Below are positions 27,376-35,698 of a stretch of DNA of 64,000 nucleotides, piece by piece. The first letter of the stretch is position 1, and each line of letters opens with the position of its first letter. This DNA is from Collinsella aerofaciens (GTDB lineage: Bacteria; Actinomycetota; Coriobacteriia; Coriobacteriales; Coriobacteriaceae). A program made the position numbers and the translations under genes. Where the stretch lies: NCBI RefSeq assembly GCF_020181355.1, contig NZ_CP084004.1, positions 310,001 to 374,000 of the forward strand. Reading direction: 5' to 3'. The notes below the pieces were generated by a model. That model worked only from the letters and a program-made list of their open reading frames with translations. It had not been told where the DNA came from and did not search any database.

Positions 27376-27594
27376 ATCTCAATCTGTAACATCTATGGCC
27401 TGAATTCCCGTCTAACTGTTACAGATCGAGACAAGACGTCTTAGTCCCCGACGTTTGTCTCAATCTGTAACAGATAGGGACCTTTTGGCCGTCCAGATGT
27501 TACAGATTGAGACATTCGAATTCCCCTGAAGAGAAAATCTCGATCTGTAACAGTTACTCGGCAAAAATGGCTGCAGATGTTACAGATTGAGACA
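27376..27594. repeat. Array of six alternating inverted 14-bp repeats (three hairpins)
   Basis: The arm CTCAATCTGTAACA (or CTCGATCTGTAACA) occurs in alternating orientation at 27378, 27417, 27459, 27498, 27539 and 27578, i.e. every 39-42 bp. Flanking TGT/AT bases are also partly conserved. Pairing neighbours gives three palindromes of about 58 bp separated by two 22-bp spacers. Loop and spacer sequences are all different. There is no gene, and no open frame fits. The layout resembles BIME clusters of REP sequences, not a CRISPR, where repeats keep one orientation. Confidence 0.85.
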
Positions 27595-27626
27595 AAGCAG
27601 CAAGGCATGCCACCGCATCGGCCAGG

Positions 27627-27661
27627 ACCACCACAAAGGTGCCTGTCCCTTTTTGGTAGGT
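27627..27661. repeat. Small hairpin element with a CCTGTCCC loop
   Basis: Imperfect arms ACCACCACAAAGG and CTTTTTGGTAGGT flank TGCCTGTCC. One arm resembles the unit at 793, the other the one at 37603, so it looks like a hybrid. Confidence 0.55.
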
Positions 27662-27703
27662 AGAATTACCCATAAGGTAAGTATGTTTCTGAGTTATTTC
27701 GTG

Positions 27704-27733
27704 TTGACCCATTTGAGCGCGATAGGGTATAAC
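27704..27733 (+). promoter_or_regulatory. Likely sigma-70-type promoter of the amino-acid ABC operon
   Basis: TTGACC at 27704-27709 and TATAAC at 27728-27733 are 18 bp apart and lie about 44 bp before the solute-binding protein start. No other candidate is as good in this gap. Confidence 0.6.
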
Positions 27734-27776
27734 TCTACTCAACCGCTAGGGATTTTATTGAGAAAGGTGTTCTACC

Positions 27777-28772
27777 ATGAGCAAGAACCTCTCCCAGCAG
27801 GTCGTTCTCGACCGCCGCGGCTTCGTTGCCGCCACCTTCGCAACCGTCGCCGGCCTTGGTCTTGCCGGCTGCTCCGACACCAGCGCCGAGGCCGACAAGG
27901 GTTCCGCCGCCGGCTCCTCCAAGGGCTCCGAGGATACCGAAGTTTCCGCCACGCTCGACGCTAAGGCGTTCGACAAGCTCGTCGACAACGGCCCCAAGGC
28001 CGATGACGACGCCATCGCCGCCAGCACCTGGGCTACGGCCGTCAAGGACGCCGGCGTCTTTAAGATCGGTGGCGTTCAGACCTCTACGCTCTTCTCCCTC
28101 CTCAACGAGAAAGACGGTCAGACCCGCGGCTTCGACGCCGGTATCGCACAGCTCCTGTCCAACTACATTCTGGGCGAGAACAAGGTCGAGATCACCCAGG
28201 TGACCTCGGACACGCGCGAGTCCGTCCTGCAGAACGGCCAGGTCGACGCCGTCTTTGCCACCTACACCATCACCGACGAGCGCAAGAAGCTTGTCTCCTT
28301 TGCCGGTCCCTACTACTACACCCAGCAGGCTATCCTGGTGCTCGCCGATAACGACGACATCAAGAGCGTCGACGACCTGGCCGACAAGAACGTCGCCGTC
28401 CAGTCTGGCTCCAACGGCCCCGCCATCCTGGAGGAGTTCGCTCCCAAGGCCAGCCAGCAGGAGTTCAAGACCGACGAGGAGGCCCGCCAGGCACTCCAGC
28501 AGGGTCGCGTTGACGCCTATGTCATCGACAACAACATGCAGCAAAGCGCCCTGGTCCGCGAGCCCGGTAAGTACAAGATCGCCGGCAAGCCCTTCGGCAG
28601 CAAGGAGCCCTACGGCATCGGCCTGCCGCTCGATTCCGACGGCGTCGCCTTCGTTAACGACTTCCTTAAGAAGATCGAGGACGATGGCACCTGGACCGAG
28701 CTGTGGCAGATCTGCATTGGTGACCGTACGGGCGACACCAATGTTCCCGAGCTCCCCGAGGTCGGCGCCTAA
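27777..28772 (+). CDS. Polar amino-acid ABC transporter, solute-binding lipoprotein
   Basis: 331-aa extracellular lipoprotein. A short basic start with RR at 13-14 and a hydrophobic run lead to the lipobox LAGC (Cys32), then a Ser/Gly/Asp linker. The bacterial type-3 binding fold follows: GFDAGIAQLLSNYILG, VTSDTRESVLQNGQVDAVFATYTITDERKKLVSFAGPYYY and DDLADKNVAVQSGSNG. This is the pattern of glutamate/glutamine/aspartate receptors, so it probably feeds one of these amino acids to the permeases at 28912 and 29568. AGAAAGGTG precedes the ATG. It heads a four-gene operon, and the hairpin after it may raise its share of the transcript. Confidence 0.92.
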   Translation: MSKNLSQQVVLDRRGFVAATFATVAGLGLAGCSDTSAEADKGSAAGSSKGSEDTEVSATLDAKAFDKLVDNGPKADDDAIAASTWATAVKDAGVFKIGGVQTSTLFSLLNEKDGQTRGFDAGIAQLLSNYILGENKVEITQVTSDTRESVLQNGQVDAVFATYTITDERKKLVSFAGPYYYTQQAILVLADNDDIKSVDDLADKNVAVQSGSNGPAILEEFAPKASQQEFKTDEEARQALQQGRVDAYVIDNNMQQSALVREPGKYKIAGKPFGSKEPYGIGLPLDSDGVAFVNDFLKKIEDDGTWTELWQICIGDRTGDTNVPELPEVGA

Positions 28773-28861
28773 GCTCGCAAGCTGGGCATCAGCCGCTGCG
28801 AAACCATACGGAAACGCACGATTCGCTTTATTGCGCTAAACTGTTTCCTCACTGAGTTGTC

Positions 28862-28892
28862 GGGGCTTCCGTACACACGGGAGCCCCTTTCC
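28862..28892 (+). terminator. Intercistronic hairpin after the binding-protein gene
   Basis: GGGGCTTCCG and CGGGAGCCCC enclose 6 nt, followed by TTTCCTT. It probably acts as a partial terminator or 3' stabiliser so that the receptor is made in excess of the permeases. Confidence 0.65.
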
Positions 28893-28911
28893 TTATCGGC
28901 GGGAGGTCCGC

Positions 28912-29571
28912 ATGAGTCTCTCCGAGCTCTGGTCGCTCTATGGCCAGAACTATATCGACGCGCTGCTAGCAACCTGGGGCATGACGCTTGAGTCGTTTGC
29001 CATCGCCATGGTGCTGGCTGTCGCCGTCACCGTGATGCGCGTGTCGCCGCTCAAGCCGCTGCGCGTCTTTGGTGACCTGTATGTCCAGGTCTTCCGTAAC
29101 ATCCCCGGCATCGCGCTGCTTATCATCGTCGTCTATGCGCTTCCGCCGCTCAAGGTCGTCCTGCCCTACCGCACCTGCGTTATCGTCGCCACGGTCCTTT
29201 TGGGCTCGGCCTTTGGTTCCGAGAACTTTATGAGCGGCATCAACACCGTCGGCGTCGGCCAGGTGGAAGCCGCCCGTTCGCTCGGCATGAGCTTCAGCCG
29301 TATCCTCGCCAAGATCGTGATTCCACAGGCACTGCGCTCAAGCGTGCTGCCCATGACCAACCTCTTTATCGCCGTCATGCTCACCACCGCGCTCGGTAGC
29401 CAGGTGCCGCTTAAACCGCAGGAGCTCACCGGCGTGGTGAGCTACATCAACACGCGCTCGCTCGGCGGCGTCGTCGCGTTCTTTATCTCGGCACTCGGCT
29501 ACCTGGGCACGGCCTTTGTGGTGAGCCACATTGGCAACTACATCGATAAGAAGGTGAGGATCCTCCGATGA
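28912..29571 (+). CDS. Amino-acid ABC transporter permease (first)
   Basis: 219-aa integral membrane protein of the His/Glu/Gln/Arg/opine permease group. Several membrane segments surround the EAA loop VGVGQVEAARSLGMSFSRIL, which docks on the ATPase; QVFRNIPGIALLIIVVYALPPL is also typical. The ATG follows GGGAGGTCCGC. Its last codons overlap the start of the next permease by 4 nt (ATGA), so the two are translationally coupled and likely form a heterodimer. Confidence 0.92.
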   Translation: MSLSELWSLYGQNYIDALLATWGMTLESFAIAMVLAVAVTVMRVSPLKPLRVFGDLYVQVFRNIPGIALLIIVVYALPPLKVVLPYRTCVIVATVLLGSAFGSENFMSGINTVGVGQVEAARSLGMSFSRILAKIVIPQALRSSVLPMTNLFIAVMLTTALGSQVPLKPQELTGVVSYINTRSLGGVVAFFISALGYLGTAFVVSHIGNYIDKKVRILR

Positions 29572-30401
29572 GCAAGCATTCCTCCCCTGCACTTACCATG
29601 CGCGATGCGCTCTACGAGGCTCCCGGCCCCAAGATGCGCGCCAAGATTCGCATCGGCACCGCTATCTCGCTCGTTGCCGTCGCCGTGCTCGTCGCCCTGG
29701 TACTGCAGCGCTTTTATGTGACCGGCCAGCTTTCGGTCCACTATTGGTATTTCTTTACGCACCTCACCACCTGGAAGTTCTTGCTTGCCGGCTTTGAGGG
29801 CACCGTTAAAGTCGCACTCACCGCTGGCGCCATCGCGCTGGTGCTGGGCCTAGCCCTTATGCTCGGCCGCACCAGCGACATTAAGCCGCTCCAGCTGGTT
29901 TGCCGTGTGCTCACGGATTTCTTCCGCGGCGTGCCGAGCCTGCTGTTCATCTACTTCTTCTTTTTGGTGCTGCCCCAGTACAAGATCTCGCTGCCGTCGT
30001 TTTGGATGCTCACGCTTCCCGTCGCGCTCGCTGCAGCCGGCGTGCTGGCCGAGATTTTCCGCGCCGGCGTCAATGCCGTGCCGCGCGGCCAGGTCGAGGC
30101 CGCCCAGGCGCTCGGTCTCTCCAAGGCCAAAATCACCTTTAAAATCGTGTTGCCGCAGGCTATTCGGTTTATCATTCCGTCGTTGATTTCGCAGCTTGTG
30201 GTCGTAGTCAAAGACACCACCGTCGCCTATGTGGTGAGCTACCCCGACCTCATGCAAAACGCCCGCGTGCTCATTACCAACTACGACGCCCTCGTGTCGG
30301 TCTACCTGGTAATCGCGGTCATCTACATCCTCATCAACGTCGCGATCAACAAGGCCGCTGTCTATGTTTCGCACAAGACCGGCGCGACCATCATCCGCTA
30401 A
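29568..30401 (+). CDS. Amino-acid ABC transporter permease (second)
   Basis: 277-aa permease homologous in layout to the first, with a longer cytoplasmic N-terminus (about 35 residues). The family strings TVKVALTAGAIALVLGLAL, DFFRGVPSLLFIYFFF and the EAA loop VPRGQVEAAQALGLSKAKITF are visible. It overlaps the upstream gene by 4 nt. With the other permease it forms the membrane channel of the transporter. Confidence 0.92.
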   Translation: MSKHSSPALTMRDALYEAPGPKMRAKIRIGTAISLVAVAVLVALVLQRFYVTGQLSVHYWYFFTHLTTWKFLLAGFEGTVKVALTAGAIALVLGLALMLGRTSDIKPLQLVCRVLTDFFRGVPSLLFIYFFFLVLPQYKISLPSFWMLTLPVALAAAGVLAEIFRAGVNAVPRGQVEAAQALGLSKAKITFKIVLPQAIRFIIPSLISQLVVVVKDTTVAYVVSYPDLMQNARVLITNYDALVSVYLVIAVIYILINVAINKAAVYVSHKTGATIIR

Positions 30402-30437
30402 CGCTTTACCATTTCGAGTCATAAGGAGCCGAGCACC

Positions 30438-31202
30438 ATGGCACAGAGCACCTCTTCCACCGGCAATCAGCCGCTGATCGAGCTCAGACACGTCGATAAG
30501 CACTATGGCGATCTGCACGTCCTCAACGACATCAATCTCTCGGTCGACCGCGGCGAGGTCGTCGTTGTGATTGGACCCTCGGGCTCGGGCAAGTCGACCA
30601 TGTGCCGCACCATCAACCGTCTGGAAACCATCGACTCGGGCGAGATCCTCATCGAGGGCGAGCCCCTGCCGCAGGAAGGCAAGGATCTTGCCCGCATGCG
30701 TGCCGAGCTGGGCATGGTGTTTCAGCAGTTCAACCTGTTCGCACATATGACCGTCCTGCAGAACGTCATGCTGGGACCGGTCGACGTACTGGGTGTCTCC
30801 AAGGACGAGGCCCGCGAGCGCGCCATGGACCTGCTGGGCCGCGTGGGCGTTGCCGAGCAGGCCGATAAGGTGCCCGCACAGCTTTCGGGCGGCCAACAGC
30901 AGCGCGTAGCCATCGCCCGCTCGCTTGCCATGCAACCCAAGGCCATGCTTTTTGACGAGCCCACGAGCGCCCTTGACCCCGAGATGATCAACGAGGTGCT
31001 CGAGGTCATGGTCCGTCTAGCCCAGCAGGGCATGACGATGATCGTCATCACGCACGAGATGAACTTCGCACGCCGCGTTGCCGATCGCGTCGTGTTTATG
31101 GCCGACGGCCAGATCGTGGAAACCGGCACACCCGACGAGTTCTTCGACCATCCCCAGACCAAGCGCGCCCAGGACTTCCTCAACTCCATCAAGGGGCACT
31201 AG
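30438..31202 (+). CDS. Amino-acid ABC transporter ATP-binding protein
   Basis: 254-aa ATPase subunit. Walker A is GPSGSGKST (46-54), the signature is LSGGQQQRVAIAR, Walker B is AMLFDEPTSALD, and the switch His lies in VITHEMNFARR. This composition is typical of the GlnQ/GluA/ArtP class for polar amino acids. AAGGAG precedes the ATG, and it is last in the four-gene operon after a 36-bp gap. It powers the two permeases in the cytoplasm. Confidence 0.94.
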   Translation: MAQSTSSTGNQPLIELRHVDKHYGDLHVLNDINLSVDRGEVVVVIGPSGSGKSTMCRTINRLETIDSGEILIEGEPLPQEGKDLARMRAELGMVFQQFNLFAHMTVLQNVMLGPVDVLGVSKDEARERAMDLLGRVGVAEQADKVPAQLSGGQQQRVAIARSLAMQPKAMLFDEPTSALDPEMINEVLEVMVRLAQQGMTMIVITHEMNFARRVADRVVFMADGQIVETGTPDEFFDHPQTKRAQDFLNSIKGH

Positions 31203-31289
31203 CCAGCCACCCCGTGGGGCAAATCCATCGGAAGCGTTGTCCCACGTCTCTCATGCGCCCTGTCACCTTCAGATTCGAAAGCAACACCT

Positions 31290-32099
31290 ATGATCGGAAC
31301 CCGCACCTCATCGTCCTACACCCCGCACGTCGACGTCGCCCCCGCCGACCGCCCACTCATCCTCGTCGCACCGCGCTGGGAAGAGGCAAAGCCGTTTTTA
31401 AGCGAGACGCTCTCCCCCAACGAGGAAATCGCAAGTGTCTTTGTCGATGCCATCCTTGCCGCCGGCGGCCTACCGCTGCAGATGTCCATCACCGAGGACA
31501 TTGAGGTTATCCGTCATTACGTCGATATCGCCGACGGCATCGCCATTCCCGGCGGCCCGGACGTCAACCCCAAGCGCTGGGGCGATGATCGACCCTACGA
31601 CCCCACCCTCTGCTGCGAGATCCGCGATAGTTTTGAGTTTAAGCTGGTCGACGAGGTACTCCGCGCCAAGAAGCCGCTCTTTACCACCTGCCGCGGCACG
31701 CAGCTGCTCAACGTCGCCACCGGCGGCACCCTGTGCATGGACGTGCCGAGCCTGGGTGCGCGCGAGGGCCGCACGCAGTGGCGCCACACCCACGTGCTCA
31801 ACGACCCCGTGCACCCTGTCGAGGTCATGCCGGGCTCGCTGCTGGAGCGCGCGGTTGGCGGGCACAGGCTGATCCAGACCAACTCGGCACATCACTGCTG
31901 CGTCGATCGTCTGGCTAAGAGCACGCGCTTGGTCGCCAAGGCAACCGATGGCGTTCCCGAGTGCATCGAGGTCGAGGGCCAGCCGTTCTGCTTGGGCGTG
32001 CAATGGCATCCCGAGTACACCTGGCAGACACTCGAGACCGACTTTAACCTGTGGAAGTCGTTTGTCGAGGCAGCGGCAAAGGTTAAGCAGGCTCGCTAG
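31290..32099 (+). CDS. Class I glutamine amidotransferase-like hydrolase (peptidase C26, PuuD-type)
   Basis: 269-aa cytosolic enzyme with the gamma-glutamyl hydrolase fold. The nucleophile elbow is TTCRGTQLLN (Cys134), and the His/Glu of the triad are in VQWHPE (His240, Glu242). GIAIPGGPDVNP matches the C26 family, whose members hydrolyse gamma-glutamyl-GABA or similar compounds. It follows the glutamate-type transporter by 88 bp and may use a product of that uptake; this is inferred from position only. The ribosome site is weak. A strong terminator follows. Confidence 0.85.
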   Translation: MIGTRTSSSYTPHVDVAPADRPLILVAPRWEEAKPFLSETLSPNEEIASVFVDAILAAGGLPLQMSITEDIEVIRHYVDIADGIAIPGGPDVNPKRWGDDRPYDPTLCCEIRDSFEFKLVDEVLRAKKPLFTTCRGTQLLNVATGGTLCMDVPSLGAREGRTQWRHTHVLNDPVHPVEVMPGSLLERAVGGHRLIQTNSAHHCCVDRLAKSTRLVAKATDGVPECIEVEGQPFCLGVQWHPEYTWQTLETDFNLWKSFVEAAAKVKQAR

Positions 32100-32121
32100 C
32101 TCGCGAACCGCATAACAGATA

Positions 32122-32164
32122 AGGGCGCCCCGCCGGCCACATGGTCCGGCGGGGCGCCCTTTTG
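32122..32164 (+). terminator. Intrinsic terminator of the C26 hydrolase gene
   Basis: AGGGCGCCCCGCCGG and its exact complement (15 bp) with a 9-nt loop, followed by TTTTG. Confidence 0.93.
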
Positions 32165-32204
32165 CCTATACGCGGCAGGCACACAGCCCAAGGCTCACAA
32201 CCTC

Positions 32205-32561
32205 TTACTCGCCCGCCTCGCGCAGAGCCGACATCGTAGCCGCATATTGCTGCTGCAGCGCATGCATTCCCTCGCGAGCGTCGTCAACGGCATCGGCGCC
32301 GCGCAGCGCCTCGGTCACCACGACCGCCGGCTCGTACAGATTATCAAATCCCAGGTTCTGGCTCACGCCCTTGAGCGTGTGCGCTGCCATAAACGCACCT
32401 TCGGCGTCTCCTGCCGCCATGGCGGCCTCCAGCTTGTCCATGCTCTCGTCATCCAAAAACTTGAGGGCAAAGCGGGCAAGCATTTCCTCGCCCATCAGCC
32501 GAGCGCACGCGTCATCATAATTAGCGCCGATCTTCTCATACGCCTCACGCATGGAAATCAT
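32205..32561 (-). CDS. Hpt-domain phosphotransfer protein
   Basis: 118-aa all-helical protein with the histidine phosphotransfer signature AAHTLKGVSQNLGF; His61 is the phosphorylation site. Such proteins pass phosphate between receiver domains. It follows the REC-containing GGDEF/HD protein by 23 bp on the same strand, which strongly suggests the two exchange phosphate. AAAGGAG precedes the ATG at 32561. No histidine kinase is in the window. Confidence 0.88.
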   Translation of the reverse strand: MISMREAYEKIGANYDDACARLMGEEMLARFALKFLDDESMDKLEAAMAAGDAEGAFMAAHTLKGVSQNLGFDNLYEPAVVVTEALRGADAVDDAREGMHALQQQYAATMSALREAGE

Positions 32562-32584
32562 GGATTAAAACTCCTTTGGTCAAA

Positions 32585-34465
32585 CTAAATCGTGGGAAAC
32601 GCGACAACGTCGGCGGGGCGTGCCAACGTCTCGGCAATACGGTCTTGCACCTCGAGCAGGCAGTCGAGCAACAGCGGGTTAAACTCACCGCACTTACCGT
32701 CCAAGATCATCTGGATAGCCTCCTTGTGCGGGATAGCATCCTTGTACACACGCACACTCGTCAGCGCATCGTACACGTCGGCCACCGAAACCACCTGTGC
32801 GGCGATGGGAATCTGGTTGCCCTTAAGGCCATCGGGATAGCCCTTGCCGTCCCAGCGCTCGTGATGCCAACGCGCAATCTGGTACGCATATTCCATAAGC
32901 GCATTGCCGACGTGATGGCGGCCCAGCTCAAGCAACATGTCGGCGCCCATCGTGGTATGCGTCTTCATAATCTCGAACTCCTCGGGCGTAAGGCGCCCGG
33001 GTTTGTTGAGAATTGCATCGTCAATCGACATCTTGCCGATATCGTGCAGCGCCGAAGCCAGGGCAATCGTAGAGCGTTCCTCATTGTCGAGGGAGATCGT
33101 GTCGCTACGCTGAACCAGACAGCCAAGCAGCAGCTCGGTCAGCTTCTCGATGTTCGTAACGTGCCTGCCGCTCTCGCCATTGCGAAGCTCCATAACGCCG
33201 GCCATGATGTCAATGAGCATGCGACTGTTCTTGACGCGCTCGTTGTACTGCTGGGACAGCAGGCTCGTCAGGCGGCGCTGTTTGGCATATAGGCGGATGG
33301 TGTTGCTTACACGGCGGCGCACGACACGGGAGTCAAACGGGCGGTTGATATAGTCCGAGGCGCCCAGCTCGTACGCGCGCAGAACCATATCATTGGAATC
33401 TTCGCTCGATATCATGATGAAAGGCAGATTGTCGATACCCGATCGGCGCGACAGATCGGCCAGCACCTCAAAGCCGCTTATGCCCGGCATGACAATATCC
33501 AGCAGCACGAGCGACAACTCATCGCCATAGCGGTCGACCATGTCGAGCGCCGTACGACCGTTGTCGGCCTCGAGGATGCAATACTCGTCCTTGAGCATCT
33601 CGTTGAGAATGGCTCGGTTCATCTCGGAGTCATCGACAATAAGCACCAAAGGCTTTTCGCTTTGGAAGGCTTCGATGGAATCGGCATCGGTCACGACCGT
33701 ACCGGCTTTTGCCTTAGCGCGGCTCAATAACTGGACAGCGCGGCCAACGCCCTCATCGACCGTCTCGCCATGAATGCGAACACCGCCAACACATGCCGTC
33801 AAGCTCACGTACTCATGGCCCGGAACAATCGTGGCATGAACGGCATCGGACACCTGATGCAGGCGACGGGTGAAGTCATCGGAGGGAATATTGGGCATGA
33901 CGACCACAAACTTGTCGCAGCCATAGCGTACGAGCTCGTCAGTCGAACGAATTCCGCTGCGTATGGCCGTCGCCACAGCACCGAGCGCAAGGTCGCCGGC
34001 ATGACGGCCACACGTATCGTTGAAGACCCTAAAATCATCAAGGTCGATCACCGCAACGCCGGCATTCATGCGGGCGCTACGGAGCTTTTCCTCGTAATAT
34101 CGGCGATTGCGCACACTCGTCAGCACGTCGGTGTAGACGAGGTCCTCTTCTGCAGCCTCTTGCTCATCGATCGGGCGCACCATCAGCAGGACGTGAGGCT
34201 CGCCCTCGACCTTCAGAGGGCGTAGGCGGGCGCGGTACTCAACACCATCGTTGAGCAGTTGCTCCGACACCTCATCGGAATCTGCCAAGGCCTCAAGACT
34301 CGATTGACGCAGACAAGAGCACCGATTGCCGGCGAGCAGGCAGTTAGGCTCGCTCTTAATCTGATCGGCCGACAGCAAACGCACCACGGGGTAGGTCTTT
34401 GCGACGCGGGCGACCTCAGCGGCAGCCTCCTCGTCGGTTAGATTGACCTCGTGATTATTGAGCAT
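32585..34465 (-). CDS. Three-domain signalling protein: degenerate GGDEF, receiver, HD-GYP-like phosphodiesterase
   Basis: 626 aa. Residues 1-105 form an uncertain N-terminal part with three cysteines (42, 49, 51). Residues 108-265 are GGDEF-like (DLVYTDVLTSVRNRRYYEE), but the active-site loop is YGCDKF (181-186) instead of GGDEF, so cyclase activity is probably lost. Residues 272-390 are a receiver domain (IVDDSEMN, phospho-acceptor Asp323 in LLDIVMPG). Residues 410-626 are an HD-GYP-type hydrolase: ALHDIGKM (His474/Asp475), HHERWDGKGYPDGLKGNQIP and VADVYDALTS. It probably degrades cyclic di-GMP or a related dinucleotide under phosphorylation control. It is paired with the Hpt protein. AAAGGG lies before the ATG. 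Confidence 0.9.
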   Translation of the reverse strand: MLNNHEVNLTDEEAAAEVARVAKTYPVVRLLSADQIKSEPNCLLAGNRCSCLRQSSLEALADSDEVSEQLLNDGVEYRARLRPLKVEGEPHVLLMVRPIDEQEAAEEDLVYTDVLTSVRNRRYYEEKLRSARMNAGVAVIDLDDFRVFNDTCGRHAGDLALGAVATAIRSGIRSTDELVRYGCDKFVVVMPNIPSDDFTRRLHQVSDAVHATIVPGHEYVSLTACVGGVRIHGETVDEGVGRAVQLLSRAKAKAGTVVTDADSIEAFQSEKPLVLIVDDSEMNRAILNEMLKDEYCILEADNGRTALDMVDRYGDELSLVLLDIVMPGISGFEVLADLSRRSGIDNLPFIMISSEDSNDMVLRAYELGASDYINRPFDSRVVRRRVSNTIRLYAKQRRLTSLLSQQYNERVKNSRMLIDIMAGVMELRNGESGRHVTNIEKLTELLLGCLVQRSDTISLDNEERSTIALASALHDIGKMSIDDAILNKPGRLTPEEFEIMKTHTTMGADMLLELGRHHVGNALMEYAYQIARWHHERWDGKGYPDGLKGNQIPIAAQVVSVADVYDALTSVRVYKDAIPHKEAIQMILDGKCGEFNPLLLDCLLEVQDRIAETLARPADVVAFPTI

Positions 34466-34675
34466 ATGGGGCCCTTTCGATAGTTTCGCATGGTAGCGGT
34501 GGGTTCCAAATGTTACAAGGTTAACACCTTGCCGATGCAGGTAAGCACGTGAATGCTGTTACATTTTTATGAGTTGGCAGACGGCGCGATTGAAGCCGCA
34601 GACGTGAGGTCTTGAGCACATTTGTTAACACGGCCGAAACGTTTGCGAGTGAAGGCTGTTTTGTTTTTGCAGCTG

Positions 34676-35473
34676 TTAGAGCCCCAGGATGCCACGGACA
34701 GTCTGGGCAGCCGCTGTCGGGCGATCGCGCAGGCCGTTGTGCGCGCCGGGAACCATTACGAGTGGACAGCCCAAAAGCTCAGCCGCCATCCTCGTGCCCG
34801 CCTCGCGGGGTGTACCGACCGAAAGCTCGCCCAAAAACACAGCCGACACCGCCTTTGATTCTCGGGCGCGCTCCCAGTCGGGAGCATATGTCATATTTGT
34901 TCCGTATTCATTGGCCATAAAGCAACGACCATTGCGCAGGGCATGCTTGGCTTCCGCTTCGGTCGTCCCAGGAGCCTCGGGGTCCAAGTCGCCGAGAGCT
35001 CCCAAGAAAAGCCGAAGCGCCCTTGAAACCTTTCCAGCCGCAATCATATCGAGCAAAACCGGAGCTGCGCCCATGCCGACGCCTTCGGCCGACACAGCCG
35101 GCTCATGCAGAATCGCACGGGCGACGAGATGGGGTTCGGTGCGAAGAAGCTCCAGCGCCACCAACGTACCGGCGCTATGCGCAAGCACATTTGCCGGAGC
35201 GCCAACGTGTTCGATCACGGCTTGCAGGTCGGCGGCCTGAGCGGCAAGATCATAGCTGCCGTCTGCCGCATCGCTGCTGCCACCGCAGCCGCGGCGGTCG
35301 TAGGCAATTACGCGGTAGTTGTGGCTGAGCTCACAAGCGATACCGTCGAAAAATGTGCCGTCGACACAAGCGCCGTGCACGCACACCAAGGCAGGAGCAT
35401 CAGGCGACACATCCGGGCCGGCATATTCGCGACAGGCAATCGTGGTGCCCGCATTCTCGACCGTAAAATCCAT
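34676..35473 (-). CDS. Alpha/beta-fold hydrolase
   Basis: 265-aa soluble protein with the alpha/beta hydrolase core: oxyanion-hole region LVCVHGACVDG, AYDRRGCGGSS, nucleophile elbow AHSAG (Ser100) and C-terminal GAHNGL (His). A cap of about 70 residues follows the nucleophile. The class includes esterases and haloperoxidase-like enzymes; the substrate is unknown. The start lies after GATGGGGGCACAAC. No operon partner. Confidence 0.82.
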   Translation of the reverse strand: MDFTVENAGTTIACREYAGPDVSPDAPALVCVHGACVDGTFFDGIACELSHNYRVIAYDRRGCGGSSDAADGSYDLAAQAADLQAVIEHVGAPANVLAHSAGTLVALELLRTEPHLVARAILHEPAVSAEGVGMGAAPVLLDMIAAGKVSRALRLFLGALGDLDPEAPGTTEAEAKHALRNGRCFMANEYGTNMTYAPDWERARESKAVSAVFLGELSVGTPREAGTRMAAELLGCPLVMVPGAHNGLRDRPTAAAQTVRGILGL

Positions 35474-35698
35474 GTTGTGCCCCCATCATCAATGCTCATC
35501 CAGCTGCACGTCAGTGCGGTTGGATGGACCCGCATTGCCTTACGCCTTGTTAACAGATTAACTGTACCCGACCTGAGGCTTTTCATGGCACGGCATAATG
35601 AGCGACGTGAAAAAACGAAACTTGTAAAGCAAGAGCCCACACCTTGCTTTGGAGCCGATGCTATGCTTAGGCACAATTGTCTTGAGGAGCATATGCCT

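Noticed and set aside
27376-27594. CRISPR array
   Set aside because: Repeats alternate in orientation, are only 14-18 bp long, and no cas genes are in the window.
28862-28892. Riboswitch between the binding-protein and permease genes
   Set aside because: Only a single short hairpin is present; no conserved aptamer layout was recognised.
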